64,000 nucleotides of DNA from positions 2,910,193-2,974,192 of the forward strand of contig CP159373.1 in assembly GCA_032595685.2 (NCBI GenBank), in the 5' to 3' direction. Within the stretch, counting starts at the first letter, position 1; each line of letters begins with the position of its first letter. A model generated the notes under the pieces. The model had not been told where the DNA came from, did not search any database, and saw only the letters and a program-made list of their open reading frames with translations. The DNA is from Candidatus Electrothrix aestuarii (GTDB lineage Bacteria; Desulfobacterota; Desulfobulbia; Desulfobulbales; Desulfobulbaceae). A program made the translations under genes and the position numbers. Shown piece by piece: positions 9,278 through 17,970 of this stretch.

Positions 9278-11914
9278 TCATTCCTTTTCATAGGAACGGG
9301 CATTATACCAGAGCAGGCGCTTCTTGTCCCGGGCCCAGGCAGCAATGACTCCAACCTGGGCCACCAGTAACTGCTTCAGAGTGCCGGGTTCGCCGGTCAG
9401 GCGCAGGGAGAGCTCGCGCTCGAAATAATCGAGAAAACGTCCTGATGCCTGCCGGTTCAGGCGCACACCACCACGGGTGTCCTCCTCGAAATCCCTGGCC
9501 TGAATGATGCGGAGGTTGAGCAACCGCAAGACCATCCTGTCCATGCGGCAGCGGAACAACTCCTGGAGGTCCGCAACCAGGGATTCGTAGCTGTCCTGTC
9601 GACTATGGAGAATGCCGAGATAGGGGTTCAGGCCTCTGGTCCGCACCAGTACGTTCAGTTTGCAGAACAGAAGAAAGGAGGCAAAGTCCAATAGGGAGTT
9701 GTAGGGATCAGCCCGGCAATGACAGATCCTGGTCCGGGCCTGGAAAAATGTCTGTCCTTCCTCCTCCTGCACCAGGGAATTGACTGCCCGGAAGAGCAGT
9801 TTGGTGGCCCTGCCTTCATGACCCAGGACCTCGTTCAAATCTGCGCAATGGCTCAGGGCGATAAGGGTCTGCTCCAGTTTCGGGAGGAGTTCCCGAGCCT
9901 CCGGTTCCCGCCGTCCCTGGAGCCAGACCAGGTAGTTTTCTATTTTGGCGGTCACGAGCTCCGTAGCGATTTTCACCTGTTCTGTTGCGGACAGGGCAGC
10001 ATGCTGATTGCTGTGCTCGGCAAGAAGATGGAAAAAATTACGGGAATCCGGTTTGAGAGTATTGACATAGAGACCGGCAGGCGAGCAGAAGGAGACCGGA
10101 ATATGCTCTTGGGAGCAACGTTGCAGCAGGCGGGTGGACAGGGTATTGGCACCGAACAGAACAATGCCGCTGATACAATGAACAGGCAGGCGGGCCAGGA
10201 CCTCTTTTCCCTTTCTGATGACAATGCTTTGGCTGTCAATGCCGAGAAAGGCGTACTGCTCCTGCACAAAAAGAGTCTTTTTCAGGGTGGTGCGCTCAAC
10301 AAACTCCTCGTCTATCATGGCTCCGAATTCCAGGCCGAGAAAGGTGAAACCCATATCCAGCGGCTGGAGAATTGTCTTTTCCTCCTGCAAGGAAAGCCCC
10401 AGCGGCTCCAGCAGGATGCGGATATCAGCCAGTGCCACCTCGCCTTCAGTCGGGGAGCGGAGCATAATCACGAAATCATCACCATAGCGCACAACCCGAT
10501 AGCCCATTGCAGCCAATTGCTCATCAAAATCATCCAGGTAGAGATTGGAGAGCAGCGGGGAAAGCGGGCTGCCCTGGAGCAGGCCTTTGTCACGGGGGAT
10601 GATGCCTTCCGGTCCGGCAACCTGGGTTCGTATGCATTGCCGCAGAAGCTGGCGCATCCGGGTGTCGGCAAGGGGCAGGACGGCATCCAGCTTGTCCTCC
10701 AGATTTTGCCAGCAGATCTGGTCGAAAAAGGAGGCGATATCTGCTTTGAGCACGTAGCTGAATCCTTCGTGAAATGCCTCAATGATCCGTTTTTTGGCCA
10801 TGTTGCGGGAACGGTGCGGTCGATAGCCAATGACTGCGTCGGTGAATAATTTGTCCAGGACCGGGCTGAGCAGGGTGTTGAGCAGGAAATGAATGAAATG
10901 GCCTTCTGCTGGCAGGATGGCGATACTGCGCAGGCTCCCGTCCTTTTTCGGAATACCGGCATGATGAGCTGGCCCGAGGTTCAGGCGCTGATCCAGCAGG
11001 GCCTGATGGAATTCCTCTTCCGCCTGTTCCGGAGCCAACAGCTCACCGGCAATATCGGTCTCGTGGTCACTCTGTTCCAGGAAGTCACGGCGCAGGCCGA
11101 GAAAGAGGGTGCGGTCAGTGAGCTGCGACTCAAAAAAAACACGGTTATGGATGAGCCGATAATGGCCCAGGCCAAAGGAGCTGCGTCTGCCGCTACTGAT
11201 TTCTGAGCAGAGCAGGAGAAGGGGATAGACAGGGCTGATGTCGCCCCGGAGATAGAGAGGGCCGACGGTTCCGTTCAGATATTGTTTTCCCTGATTACTG
11301 CCGGAATCCCGTCGGCGTTCATAGTATTCCCAATAGCAGGAGAGCAACCGTAACCCGGCCCAGGTGGCCTCAATGCCGGGCAGGTGCAGATTGAAGGTCC
11401 GTTTGATCCGGGCCTCCAGCTTGCGGAAAAAGATGTCCCGGTCAATGAGATGGCGCTGGCTCCGCTCTTTGGGGGTAAAGGGCAAAGGCGTGATGAAATC
11501 CAGGCAGATTTCCTGTGCGTTGAGCAGGGGATTTTCTTGGAGCAGATCATTCAGGGAGCGGGGGCGGGCAGGCGCATGACTGTGCAGGGCAAAGTTGTTG
11601 CGGGGATTATTCAGGTGTTCGCTGAGTCCGCTGAGAAAGCGGGGGCCGATAGTGTTGTCGCTGCCCGGGAAGACCAGTTCCAGGGGATAGAGTGTGTTTT
11701 TGCGGATGCGCTCGTCCGGCGGTCCTTCCAAGGGGTGATAAAAATATTCATGATGTGCAATGCCTGCCCGTTTGGCAGCCTCTTTGCAAATGGCGGCAAA
11801 CACAGCCAGAGGGTGCTGGCGGGCAAAGGTGTTGCGGGTGTTGCGCAGTTCGAGACGGAGAGTTTGCCAGGAAAGATCAAGCAGGGGCCGGAAACAGGGA
11901 AGGATTTCTTGCAT
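9278..11914 (-). CDS. cas1: Cas6-reverse transcriptase-Cas1 triple fusion
   Basis: An 878-aa adaptation protein. Residues 1 to about 260 form a Cas6-like RAMP domain ending in the Gly-rich loop SSGRRSSFGLGHYRL (about 239-253), which would process pre-crRNA. Residues 300 to about 535 form a group II intron-like RT: IPKKDGSLRSIAI, ADIASFF with Asp392, GLLQGSPLSPLLSNLYL and YGDD at 477-480. Residues about 545-875 form Cas1: the GHEGRA Glu (E700), the YLGILHS His (H770) and the ADLQE Asp/Glu (782/785) match its metal ligands. Such fusions can acquire spacers from RNA. Cas2 lies directly upstream, and no separate cas6 is present. All catalytic motifs look intact. Confidence 0.97.
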   Translation of the reverse strand: MQEILPCFRPLLDLSWQTLRLELRNTRNTFARQHPLAVFAAICKEAAKRAGIAHHEYFYHPLEGPPDERIRKNTLYPLELVFPGSDNTIGPRFLSGLSEHLNNPRNNFALHSHAPARPRSLNDLLQENPLLNAQEICLDFITPLPFTPKERSQRHLIDRDIFFRKLEARIKRTFNLHLPGIEATWAGLRLLSCYWEYYERRRDSGSNQGKQYLNGTVGPLYLRGDISPVYPLLLLCSEISSGRRSSFGLGHYRLIHNRVFFESQLTDRTLFLGLRRDFLEQSDHETDIAGELLAPEQAEEEFHQALLDQRLNLGPAHHAGIPKKDGSLRSIAILPAEGHFIHFLLNTLLSPVLDKLFTDAVIGYRPHRSRNMAKKRIIEAFHEGFSYVLKADIASFFDQICWQNLEDKLDAVLPLADTRMRQLLRQCIRTQVAGPEGIIPRDKGLLQGSPLSPLLSNLYLDDFDEQLAAMGYRVVRYGDDFVIMLRSPTEGEVALADIRILLEPLGLSLQEEKTILQPLDMGFTFLGLEFGAMIDEEFVERTTLKKTLFVQEQYAFLGIDSQSIVIRKGKEVLARLPVHCISGIVLFGANTLSTRLLQRCSQEHIPVSFCSPAGLYVNTLKPDSRNFFHLLAEHSNQHAALSATEQVKIATELVTAKIENYLVWLQGRREPEARELLPKLEQTLIALSHCADLNEVLGHEGRATKLLFRAVNSLVQEEEGQTFFQARTRICHCRADPYNSLLDFASFLLFCKLNVLVRTRGLNPYLGILHSRQDSYESLVADLQELFRCRMDRMVLRLLNLRIIQARDFEEDTRGGVRLNRQASGRFLDYFERELSLRLTGEPGTLKQLLVAQVGVIAAWARDKKRLLWYNARSYEKE

Positions 11915-11941
11915 GATCGGGAAGATAACTTTGCAATGAAA

Positions 11942-12223
11942 TCAGACGATAAAGGCATAGCCGCTGTCCGGGGAAGGCGGGGCCGTGCCGATTTCACAAC
12001 GTTTTGCCTGCTTGTTGAGATGATAGATCTGGAGGAAGCCGCTTTGCAGGTTCAGCTTTTCCAGTTCCTCTTCCAGCTTTGCCTTGCCGCTTGCTGAGAG
12101 GGAGCATTCAAAGACCGATTTCTGGACCCGGAAGCCGTATCCGCTCAGCACCTTGCTGACCCGGTTCCGTTCCCGTTGGTTGCTGATATCATAGGCGATC
12201 ACGTATCGGCTGAAGTTGCTCAT
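11942..12223 (-). CDS. cas2: Cas2 adaptation protein
   Basis: A 93-aa protein beginning MSNFSRYVIAYDISNQRERN. The 'viaYDIs..rerNrv' opening is the Cas2 ferredoxin-fold strand with its conserved Asp (D12), and VQKSVFECSLS matches the second conserved segment. It bridges two Cas1 dimers in spacer integration. It lies 27 bp upstream of the Cas6-RT-Cas1 gene on the same strand and just downstream of array 3, so the two adaptation genes may be transcribed from the array 3 leader or from a promoter in the 45-bp gap. Confidence 0.95.
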   Translation of the reverse strand: MSNFSRYVIAYDISNQRERNRVSKVLSGYGFRVQKSVFECSLSASGKAKLEEELEKLNLQSGFLQIYHLNKQAKRCEIGTAPPSPDSGYAFIV

Positions 12224-12239
12224 AGTATAAGGGGAGGGA

Positions 12240-12264
12240 GGGACACGGCATGCCGTGCCCCTCC
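12240..12264. repeat. Palindrome between cas2 and array 3
   Basis: GGGACACGGCATGCCGTGCC forms a perfect inner inverted repeat centred on GCATGC. It occupies the same place relative to array 3 as the GGCGCGCC palindromes next to arrays 1 and 2, and lies within 20 bp of the cas2 start. Confidence 0.6.
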
Positions 12265-12267
12265 TGT

Positions 12268-12511
12268 GTCATAACCCAGGACGTCCCGGAGTGTCATTGT
12301 GACATGACCGCAATTGTTTGTTTTTTGGTTCTGGGTCATAACCCAGGACGTCCCGGAGTGTCATTGTGACGCTACAAATTATATCTACCCAATACTACTA
12401 AAAACGTCATAACCCAGGACGTCCCGGAGTGTCATTGTGACAAATGGAGAAATAAAATGTTGCAGTTGCAAAAAAGTCATAACCCAGGACGTCCCGGAGT
12501 GTCATTGTGAC
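12268..12511 (-). CRISPR. CRISPR array 3: 4 repeats, 3 spacers
   Basis: Four copies of the same 36-bp repeat with three spacers of 31, 35 and 34 bp. Unlike arrays 1 and 2, the distal repeat (12268-12303) is intact. The array lies upstream of cas2 with its leader on the right, so it is read on the minus strand toward cas2. The short length with an intact leader suggests either a young array or loss of spacers. Confidence 0.98.
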
Positions 12512-12793
12512 TCTGCCTCTTTTTGTACCCATGAAATCAGTTCCTTGTCAAGCACTTTTTGTAGTACCTCCCTTCCCCAACCCCTTTTCACCTCCATTTT
12601 ACCGGAGGTCCTACACTGTGTTGGTTTTGTCGAATAATAACGTAAACTCAATGAGATATTTATTTTCTAAAAAGTTAGTTTAACTGCTTGATTCAAAAGG
12701 GTTTCCTGAAGAATTTTTCTGAAAAAGGCTCATTTTTCCCTTTGGCAGGCAAAAAGGCCGTCAAAATGCCCGGAATCCGACCCAGGATTTTTT
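12512..12793 (-). promoter_or_regulatory. CRISPR leader of array 3 with promoter
   Basis: Third copy of the leader. On the minus strand TTGACA is at 12546-12551 and TACAAA at 12522-12527, with the same 18-bp spacing. Conservation with the other leaders ends about 25 bp before the IS element at 12824, so the insertion did not cut into the leader. Confidence 0.9.
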
Positions 12794-12823
12794 GACGCCA
12801 AGAATATAACAGAACATTAAATA

Positions 12824-14477
12824 GATTGTCCTTAAAAACTCTCAGCGCGCTGATTTTAAATGAAAAAGTTATAAAAATATTGTAAAATATGCATACTTTT
12901 GACGTTCACCCCTCATAAGGCATGCACATGATCAGGTACACCAGTGACAGACAGCTTACACTTGAAGGATTCAGCCTTCCCTTTGGAGGCAAACTGAACC
13001 CTGACAACAGATGGATCAAATGGCATAAAGTTATTCCGTGGGATGAGTTCGCCATCAGATATTACCGAACATTGGACCCGCGTCAGGGGCGACCTGCCAA
13101 AAATGCCAGATTGGTGATCGGCGCGTTAATCATTAAACATAAGCTGACGCTCAGTGACGAAGAAACCGTACTCCAGATTCAGGAGAACCCCTATCTTCAG
13201 TATTTTGTTGGGTTTTCTTCTTTTCAAGACAAGCAACCTCTAGCTCCGAGCCTGTTTGTTGAGATTCGAAAACGGATGGGAAAGGATGTCTTTTCTGCGT
13301 TTGAAGAAGTGATTTTGGAAAAACTTGCTCTCTCAAAGAAAAGTACGACAAATGAAGATGAAAAAGAGGATAAGGGTGAGGAAGAGCCCGTTGAAAATAA
13401 GGGGAAAATGCTTGTCGATGCAACGGTTGCTGAGCAAGCGATTCGTTACCCGACTGATCTGAGTTTACTCAACGAAGCTCGTGAGATTTCCGAGCAGCTG
13501 ATTGATGATCTGTACAAACAGAGTGGCTACCCCAAAAAGCCCAGGACATATCGGAGAGTTGCTCGCAAAAACTACCTGAATCTGGCTAAAAAAAGAAACC
13601 AGGCAAAAAAATCTGCGGCGCGGACTTCGGCAGCAATTACAGTACGTCCGAAGAAATTTACGATATATTGATGAGTTGCTTGATAATGTTGGATCGGCAC
13701 CTTTTCCACTTCCCCATCAGCAACAACGACAGTATTGGATCATTCAGCATGTGTATCGCCAGCAGGATGAGATGTACAAAAAACGAAAACGACGCTGCGA
13801 TGACCGAATTGTTTCCATTGCCCAACCTCATGTACGACCAATAGTTCGTGGGAAAGCAGGTAAAAATGTGGAGTTCGGTGCCAAACTCAGCGTGAGCATG
13901 GTCGATGGTTTGGCTTTTGTCGATCATATTGGTTGGGATGCCTTCAACGAAGGCACGGATTTGCAGGCGCAGGTGGAAAACTACAAACGCCGAAATGGCT
14001 ACTATCCTGCTGCAGTGCTTGCTGATCAAATTTACGGAACAAGAGAAAATCGTAAATATCTCAAAGAGAAAGGCATTCGATTTGGTGGTAAACGAATGGG
14101 CAGGTCCCCGAAAGAGACAGAAGAAAACAAAGAACGTCTTCGGGAACTGAAAGCACAACGGATTCGGGATAGTCGAGAACGGATCCCCATTGAGGGAAAT
14201 TTGGCCAAGGAAAAAACGGCTACCGACTCAACTACATCCGGGCAAAACTTCAGAGAACCTCTGAAGCATGGATTAACTGTATTTTCCTGGTCATGAATCT
14301 GATGGTTCTGCTCAGGAAGTTGCAGGAACAGCTTGAAAATTTATATCTTTCACGGTTTTTACTTTTACGCAGCCAGCTGAATCATATTAGCGCTCGATTT
14401 TTTGCGTTCTTTGAGCAAATGCCAAGGCAAGTCCTGCAGTATTGCCTGTATGAGAGGTTGGCTTTTTGAGGATGCTC
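12824..14477 (+). mobile_element. IS5-like insertion sequence, copy 1 (1654 bp)
   Basis: The element starts GATTGTCCTTAAAAAC and ends GGATGCTC. The ends form imperfect inverted repeats (GATTGTCCTTAAAAA against GAGCATCCTCAAAAA). It is flanked by the 6-bp direct repeat TAAATA (12818-12823 and 14478-14483), a target duplication. A near-identical copy lies at 41869-43522. It carries one DDE transposase gene in two frames. It separates the CRISPR locus from the unknown membrane protein gene at 14730. Confidence 0.93.
12922..14469 (+). pseudogene. IS5-like DDE transposase, copy 1, frameshifted
   Basis: The first frame (12922-13671, 249 aa) carries the DUF772-like N-terminus and the first Asp (MLVDAT). 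The family-like sequence then continues one base over (LRRGLRQQLQYVRRNLRYID), after an A7 run at 13605-13611. The second frame holds SMVDGLAFVDHIGWDAF and AVLADQIYGT (second Asp). It breaks again near 14195, where copy 2 has GGGG and this copy GGG, just before the Glu motif EGKFGQGK. The A7 break is shared with copy 2 and may be a slippage site; the lost G is private to this copy. As it stands this copy cannot make a full transposase. Confidence 0.85.
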
Positions 14478-14550
14478 TAAATAAATAGCTATTAAATAGA
14501 GGTTAAGGGAGGCAGCAGGAAAGAACTCTCCCTATTTCGGTTGAGAGCTG

Positions 14551-14590
14551 GAGGGGCAAGACCTGCGTGTCTGCCCGGTATAACGGGGTG
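14551..14590. repeat. Dispersed palindrome
   Basis: GGGGCAAGACCTGCGTGTCTGCCC followed by GGTATAACGGGG closely matches the member at 8327-8365, including the trailing GGTATAACCGGGG. The rest of the interval 14484-14729 shows no gene; a GAGAGGAGAGC ribosome binding site ends it. Confidence 0.6.
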
Positions 14591-14729
14591 GACTCATTTT
14601 TCTCCTCGCAGGCCTTGGCAAATCAGGCTATTGTCTTGTTTTCATAAGACCTGAAGAAACCCCGGCCCCTTGAACATCACATAGAGGGGAAGCCGCCCAA
14701 CCCAAATTTTACAGCATTGAGAGGAGAGC

Positions 14730-16274
14730 ATGAGTAAGCGCGAAGAAACAGCGTCCTTCCACCTGACGCTGTTTGCCGTCTATAAAAGAGTTGATAAACA
14801 CCCGGAGCCGACCTTTCTCTATACTAATAGAGAAGGCGAATCACGCAACCTTCCTTTTTTGCAGCCAGAAGAGGATAATCGTAAGGCGGTGAAAAGTGCT
14901 CTGCACCGACTCCAGCCCCTTGCCCGCCGTATTTTTTCCGCAGACAGGCATGTTTTTTACAGTCTGCCCAAAGAGCTGGCTGATGCATTGGGGCAGGTTT
15001 GGCATCTTGGCAATGATGAGCTCCCCCTCCGCTTTACCGGGGCCGGTGGCGTCAGGATGGAGGAGGATTATCTGCTGCTGTATCTTGAGGTGCAGCCTCA
15101 TCTTCCTGTGATGAATACGAAAGCTCTTGCTGAGACATCAGTGCGCTTATGTAACAGGCTTTCCTATGCCGGGCAGCTGCATGGTCCGGCAAAAAAGGTC
15201 AATATACCGAAGAACAGCCTGTTAACAAGGTCTTTTCGTGATGAAAAGGATGAGCAGGTCGCGCAGCGCCATTTTCAGGGGAATTCAAGCAAGGAAACAT
15301 TGGAACAGCCGCTGATCAAGGGGCTGTTAGGCGAGACCCTCGCGCTTGAGGATATGTTTGCCACCATTGCCGGACCTGGCTGGGAGTCCATGCTCGGTGA
15401 CCGCTTCCTGCTTAATTCCCTGTTGGTCACGCCGACGGATGAAGAGGTTCCAGAATGCAACAGCAGAGAACAGGACGATCTCATTCGGCGGGCCAGAGGT
15501 ATGAGTTGGTCCTACCATCCCCCGGCAGCTGAAGATCTGGCAGGGCATGTTATTCCGGTGCGGACCTTCAGGAATATCCTCTTTATGGCAGCGAATGAGG
15601 GGGTTGCCGGTCATGTTAAGCCTGCTCCAGGCCAGGACTTTCTTTGTCATCAGTTTTCTGCCCGTTACCGGACTGAATATATGCTGCTTTTTATTCTGGC
15701 TGTATATCAACATTATCGTCTTGCAGCCATGCTCTATACATGTGTGCAAGGTATAGAGGAGCAGGGCGGTAAAGGAGACAAAGGAGAGGGAGGCGATATG
15801 GAGTATTTGCGTTGGCTGCGTAAAGAGTTGGTGCTCCATGAATTGCAATATATCAATACCCAGCCAGCCTTTTTGACCAATTACCAGCAGTATTATTGCG
15901 GGCTGCGGCAGGGCCTGCACACGGAAGCACTGGTTGTGAAATTACGCCATACCTTGACCGAGCTGGATATTTTGTTGGCCGCAGAAGAACAGCGTAGGGA
16001 GGAAAGAGAGCAGCATGCGAAAAAAGCTCAGAAGCGGCGGGACGAAAACGCCAAGATGCTTTTGGCAATGATCGCTGAAGCCTTTGCTTTGCCATACTAT
16101 TTGTACAGCTTTTTGGTACATGCCTTCCATCTTAAGGAGGATGGTTGGTGTATTTGGGTGGCCTTAGCCTTTACAGGCTTGGTGACTTGGACTGTTGTGA
16201 ACAATACTTGGCGGATGATGAGAGGAAAAGAGCCTTGGTCTGCTGTGCAGCGGTTGTTTCAGCGAGAAAGCTAG
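14730..16274 (+). CDS. Unknown membrane protein with coiled coil and two C-terminal TM segments
   Basis: A 514-aa protein of no recognised family. The first roughly 400 residues look soluble. Residues about 415-440 form a charged helix (AAEEQRREEREQHAKKAQKR). Two hydrophobic segments follow, AMIAEAFALPYYLYSFLVHAF and CIWVALAFTGLVTWTVV, so the protein is anchored at its C-terminus. This order (large soluble domain, long helix, two TM helices) resembles CorA-type channels, but no GMN motif is visible. It follows a good ribosome binding site (GAGAGGAGAGC) and is a lone gene next to the CRISPR locus. A role as a defence-linked membrane effector is only a guess. Confidence 0.85.
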   Translation: MSKREETASFHLTLFAVYKRVDKHPEPTFLYTNREGESRNLPFLQPEEDNRKAVKSALHRLQPLARRIFSADRHVFYSLPKELADALGQVWHLGNDELPLRFTGAGGVRMEEDYLLLYLEVQPHLPVMNTKALAETSVRLCNRLSYAGQLHGPAKKVNIPKNSLLTRSFRDEKDEQVAQRHFQGNSSKETLEQPLIKGLLGETLALEDMFATIAGPGWESMLGDRFLLNSLLVTPTDEEVPECNSREQDDLIRRARGMSWSYHPPAAEDLAGHVIPVRTFRNILFMAANEGVAGHVKPAPGQDFLCHQFSARYRTEYMLLFILAVYQHYRLAAMLYTCVQGIEEQGGKGDKGEGGDMEYLRWLRKELVLHELQYINTQPAFLTNYQQYYCGLRQGLHTEALVVKLRHTLTELDILLAAEEQRREEREQHAKKAQKRRDENAKMLLAMIAEAFALPYYLYSFLVHAFHLKEDGWCIWVALAFTGLVTWTVVNNTWRMMRGKEPWSAVQRLFQRES

Positions 16275-16308
16275 GTAAACGAAAATACATTTGAAAATAC
16301 ATTTAAAA

Positions 16309-16337
16309 CACCACCAGTTCTTGTTGAACTGGTGGTG
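16309..16337. terminator. Hairpin terminator between convergent genes
   Basis: A perfect 12-bp stem (CACCACCAGTTC / GAACTGGTGGTG) with a 5-base loop lies between the convergent genes ending at 16274 and 16347. There is no clear T-tract on the plus side; on the minus strand the stem is followed by TTTTAAATG. Confidence 0.65.
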
Positions 16338-16346
16338 CCGATGTTC

Positions 16347-16562
16347 TCATGGATAGTAGTAGTACCTCGGTGGTGGGGGCACAGGAGTGATAACTCTCGG
16401 TGCCGGGACCACAACGGGTCGGCGATACACTCTTGCTGGGGGGTGGTGATACGCTCTTGGTGCTCTTACCGCAGGATAAGGCATTGGTGGCGGAGGGATG
16501 TAACATCCGCCGAGCAGAAATGCCAGTGCTGTCAGAGTGAAAAGTATAGCTATCTTTTTCAT
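16347..16562 (-). CDS. Small Pro/Tyr/Arg-rich lipoprotein
   Basis: A 71-aa predicted lipoprotein. The signal peptide ends in the lipobox LLGGC (Cys20), followed by IPPPPMPYPAV and a low-complexity tail rich in Pro, Arg, His and Tyr. No enzymatic domain is visible. It is the last of four similarly built small lipoprotein genes on this strand (16347-18138), each with its own spacing. An envelope structural or anchoring role is likely, but the exact function is unknown. Confidence 0.8.
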   Translation of the reverse strand: MKKIAILFTLTALAFLLGGCYIPPPPMPYPAVRAPRAYHHPPARVYRRPVVVPAPRVITPVPPPPRYYYYP

Positions 16563-16725
16563 GGTGTCATCTATTAGGTGAAGAGGAATCCCTTATTTTC
16601 CCAGAAATCTTCTAAGTAACAAAGCGTATATGTTGTTGTTATTTTGAAGTTTGGCTCCGGCCACAGGCCGGGAGAGCGCTTTCCAATGGAAGAAAAGGGC
16701 TTCATGTTAATCCCACTATACCCTA

Positions 16726-16986
16726 TTAATATGGGTATGGGCATACCGGTTTGTAGACTGGCGGGCAATCACAGCTTGGCTTCGGTTTACACTCAGGTTT
16801 CTTCTCTTCTTTTTTCTTCTCTTCTTCTTTCTTTTTCGTAATGTCTACGTTGACCTTGATCGGTGGCGGACATTGGGCTCCCTTATAAGCGTAACCACGA
16901 TAGTATGGGCCATACGGAGAAACGTAGCAACCACTAAGGATAGTTGCCGCAACAGCCAAGGAAAGAAAGATACTCAGTTTTTTCAT
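16726..16986 (-). CDS. Small lipoprotein with Lys/Glu linker and Cys-Pro tail
   Basis: An 86-aa predicted lipoprotein with lipobox ILSGC (Cys20) and a YVSPYGPYYRGYAYKG segment. A charged stretch (KKKEEEKKKEEKK) follows, then a Pro/Cys tail with five cysteines (ECKPKPSCDCPPVYKPVC). The tail resembles that of the 268-aa lipoprotein upstream (CCPPPTSCCP). The cysteines could form disulfides or bind metal in the periplasm. Function is unknown. Confidence 0.8.
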   Translation of the reverse strand: MKKLSIFLSLAVAATILSGCYVSPYGPYYRGYAYKGAQCPPPIKVNVDITKKKEEEKKKEEKKPECKPKPSCDCPPVYKPVCPYPY

Positions 16987-17119
16987 GATGTTTTTTTACC
17001 TCTTTTTTTGGGGATGGCAGAAATAAATCGGTCCACTTATACATACAACCGATTTTAGTTACCTGTTGTGCAATACAAAATGTTTTCCGTGCTGTCTGGA
17101 TACAACCCCTTGTTGTGCC

Positions 17120-17926
17120 TTAGGGGCAACAAGAGGTAGGGGGCGGACAGCAAGCCGGTTTAGGTTTCGGTTTCGGTTTCGGTAATGGTGGAGGGCAATT
17201 GCCACTACCATATCGAGGAGCTGAACCATATTTAGAATATGATGAGCGTACCATTGCTGAAGGGGTATATGTTGTTGAGGGAACAACATATCGAGGCATT
17301 GACGTCGTGACGACAGAGGGAACTGTCATCCTGGTTACTGGTCTCGTTATAGTTGTTGATGGATAGCTGTAGCGTTTGCTGATATAGCTTGATGGTGCAA
17401 TGTAGCTTCTCCCCATTGAGCGAACTATAGGGGCAGGCTGTACTATAGAGGAGTAGGGACGAGTAATTGGTGTAGATGTTCTAACCACCACAGGTGCGTA
17501 GGTGCGGGTGACGGTCCTGGAGTTTCGAATCACAGGCGTATAATTGCGAGTAACCGGTTGAGACCTCCGAATCACAGGTGTATAAGTGCGAGTAACCGGT
17601 TGAGACCTTCGAATTACAGGTGTATAGGTCCGGGAAATTGGCTTAGACCTCCGAATCACAGGCGTATAAGTGCGAGTAACCGGCTTAGACCTCCGAACCA
17701 CTGGCGCGTAGGTACGTGTAACAGGCCGGGAAGAGCGAACAACTGGATCAGATACATATGTACGCCGTACAGGGACCGCTACTCTGTTTCCTGTATGGGT
17801 TGTCGTGGAAACGCTCTGCGTTGTCGATGTGAACGTATGCACCGTCTGCGACGTTGGACCTGAATATCCGCATGCTGTTACCAGTCCAGCAGCAAGTACT
17901 GAGGTGAGTAACGAGGTTATCTTCAT
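17120..17926 (-). CDS. Lipoprotein with 13-residue tandem repeats
   Basis: A 268-aa predicted lipoprotein with lipobox VTAC (Cys19). Residues about 55-145 consist of seven tandem 13-aa repeats with consensus RRSxPVTRTYTPV, encoded by 39-bp DNA repeats (about 17490-17750). The C-terminus is Pro/Lys-rich (PPPLPKPKPKPKP) and ends CCPPPTSCCP. The segment after the lipid Cys (SQTVHTFTSTTQSVSTTTHTG) resembles the 55-aa lipoprotein directly upstream, suggesting duplication. Strongly basic Arg/Thr/Tyr repeats suggest a cell-wall or periplasmic binding role. The repeat number is likely to vary between strains. Confidence 0.8.
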   Translation of the reverse strand: MKITSLLTSVLAAGLVTACGYSGPTSQTVHTFTSTTQSVSTTTHTGNRVAVPVRRTYVSDPVVRSSRPVTRTYAPVVRRSKPVTRTYTPVIRRSKPISRTYTPVIRRSQPVTRTYTPVIRRSQPVTRNYTPVIRNSRTVTRTYAPVVVRTSTPITRPYSSIVQPAPIVRSMGRSYIAPSSYISKRYSYPSTTITRPVTRMTVPSVVTTSMPRYVVPSTTYTPSAMVRSSYSKYGSAPRYGSGNCPPPLPKPKPKPKPACCPPPTSCCP

Positions 17927-17970
17927 GAGTTCTTCATCTCCTGAATAATATAATATTCGGTTTTGTACAG

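Noticed and set aside
9719-10849. 376-aa plus-strand open frame opposite Cas6-RT-Cas1
   Set aside because: It is the antisense shadow of strongly conserved RT and Cas1 motifs.
10300-11300. The reverse transcriptase as a DGR or retron RT serving the variable regions
   Set aside because: The RT is fused between Cas6 and Cas1 domains, and no template repeat or msr/msd-like RNA was seen beside it.
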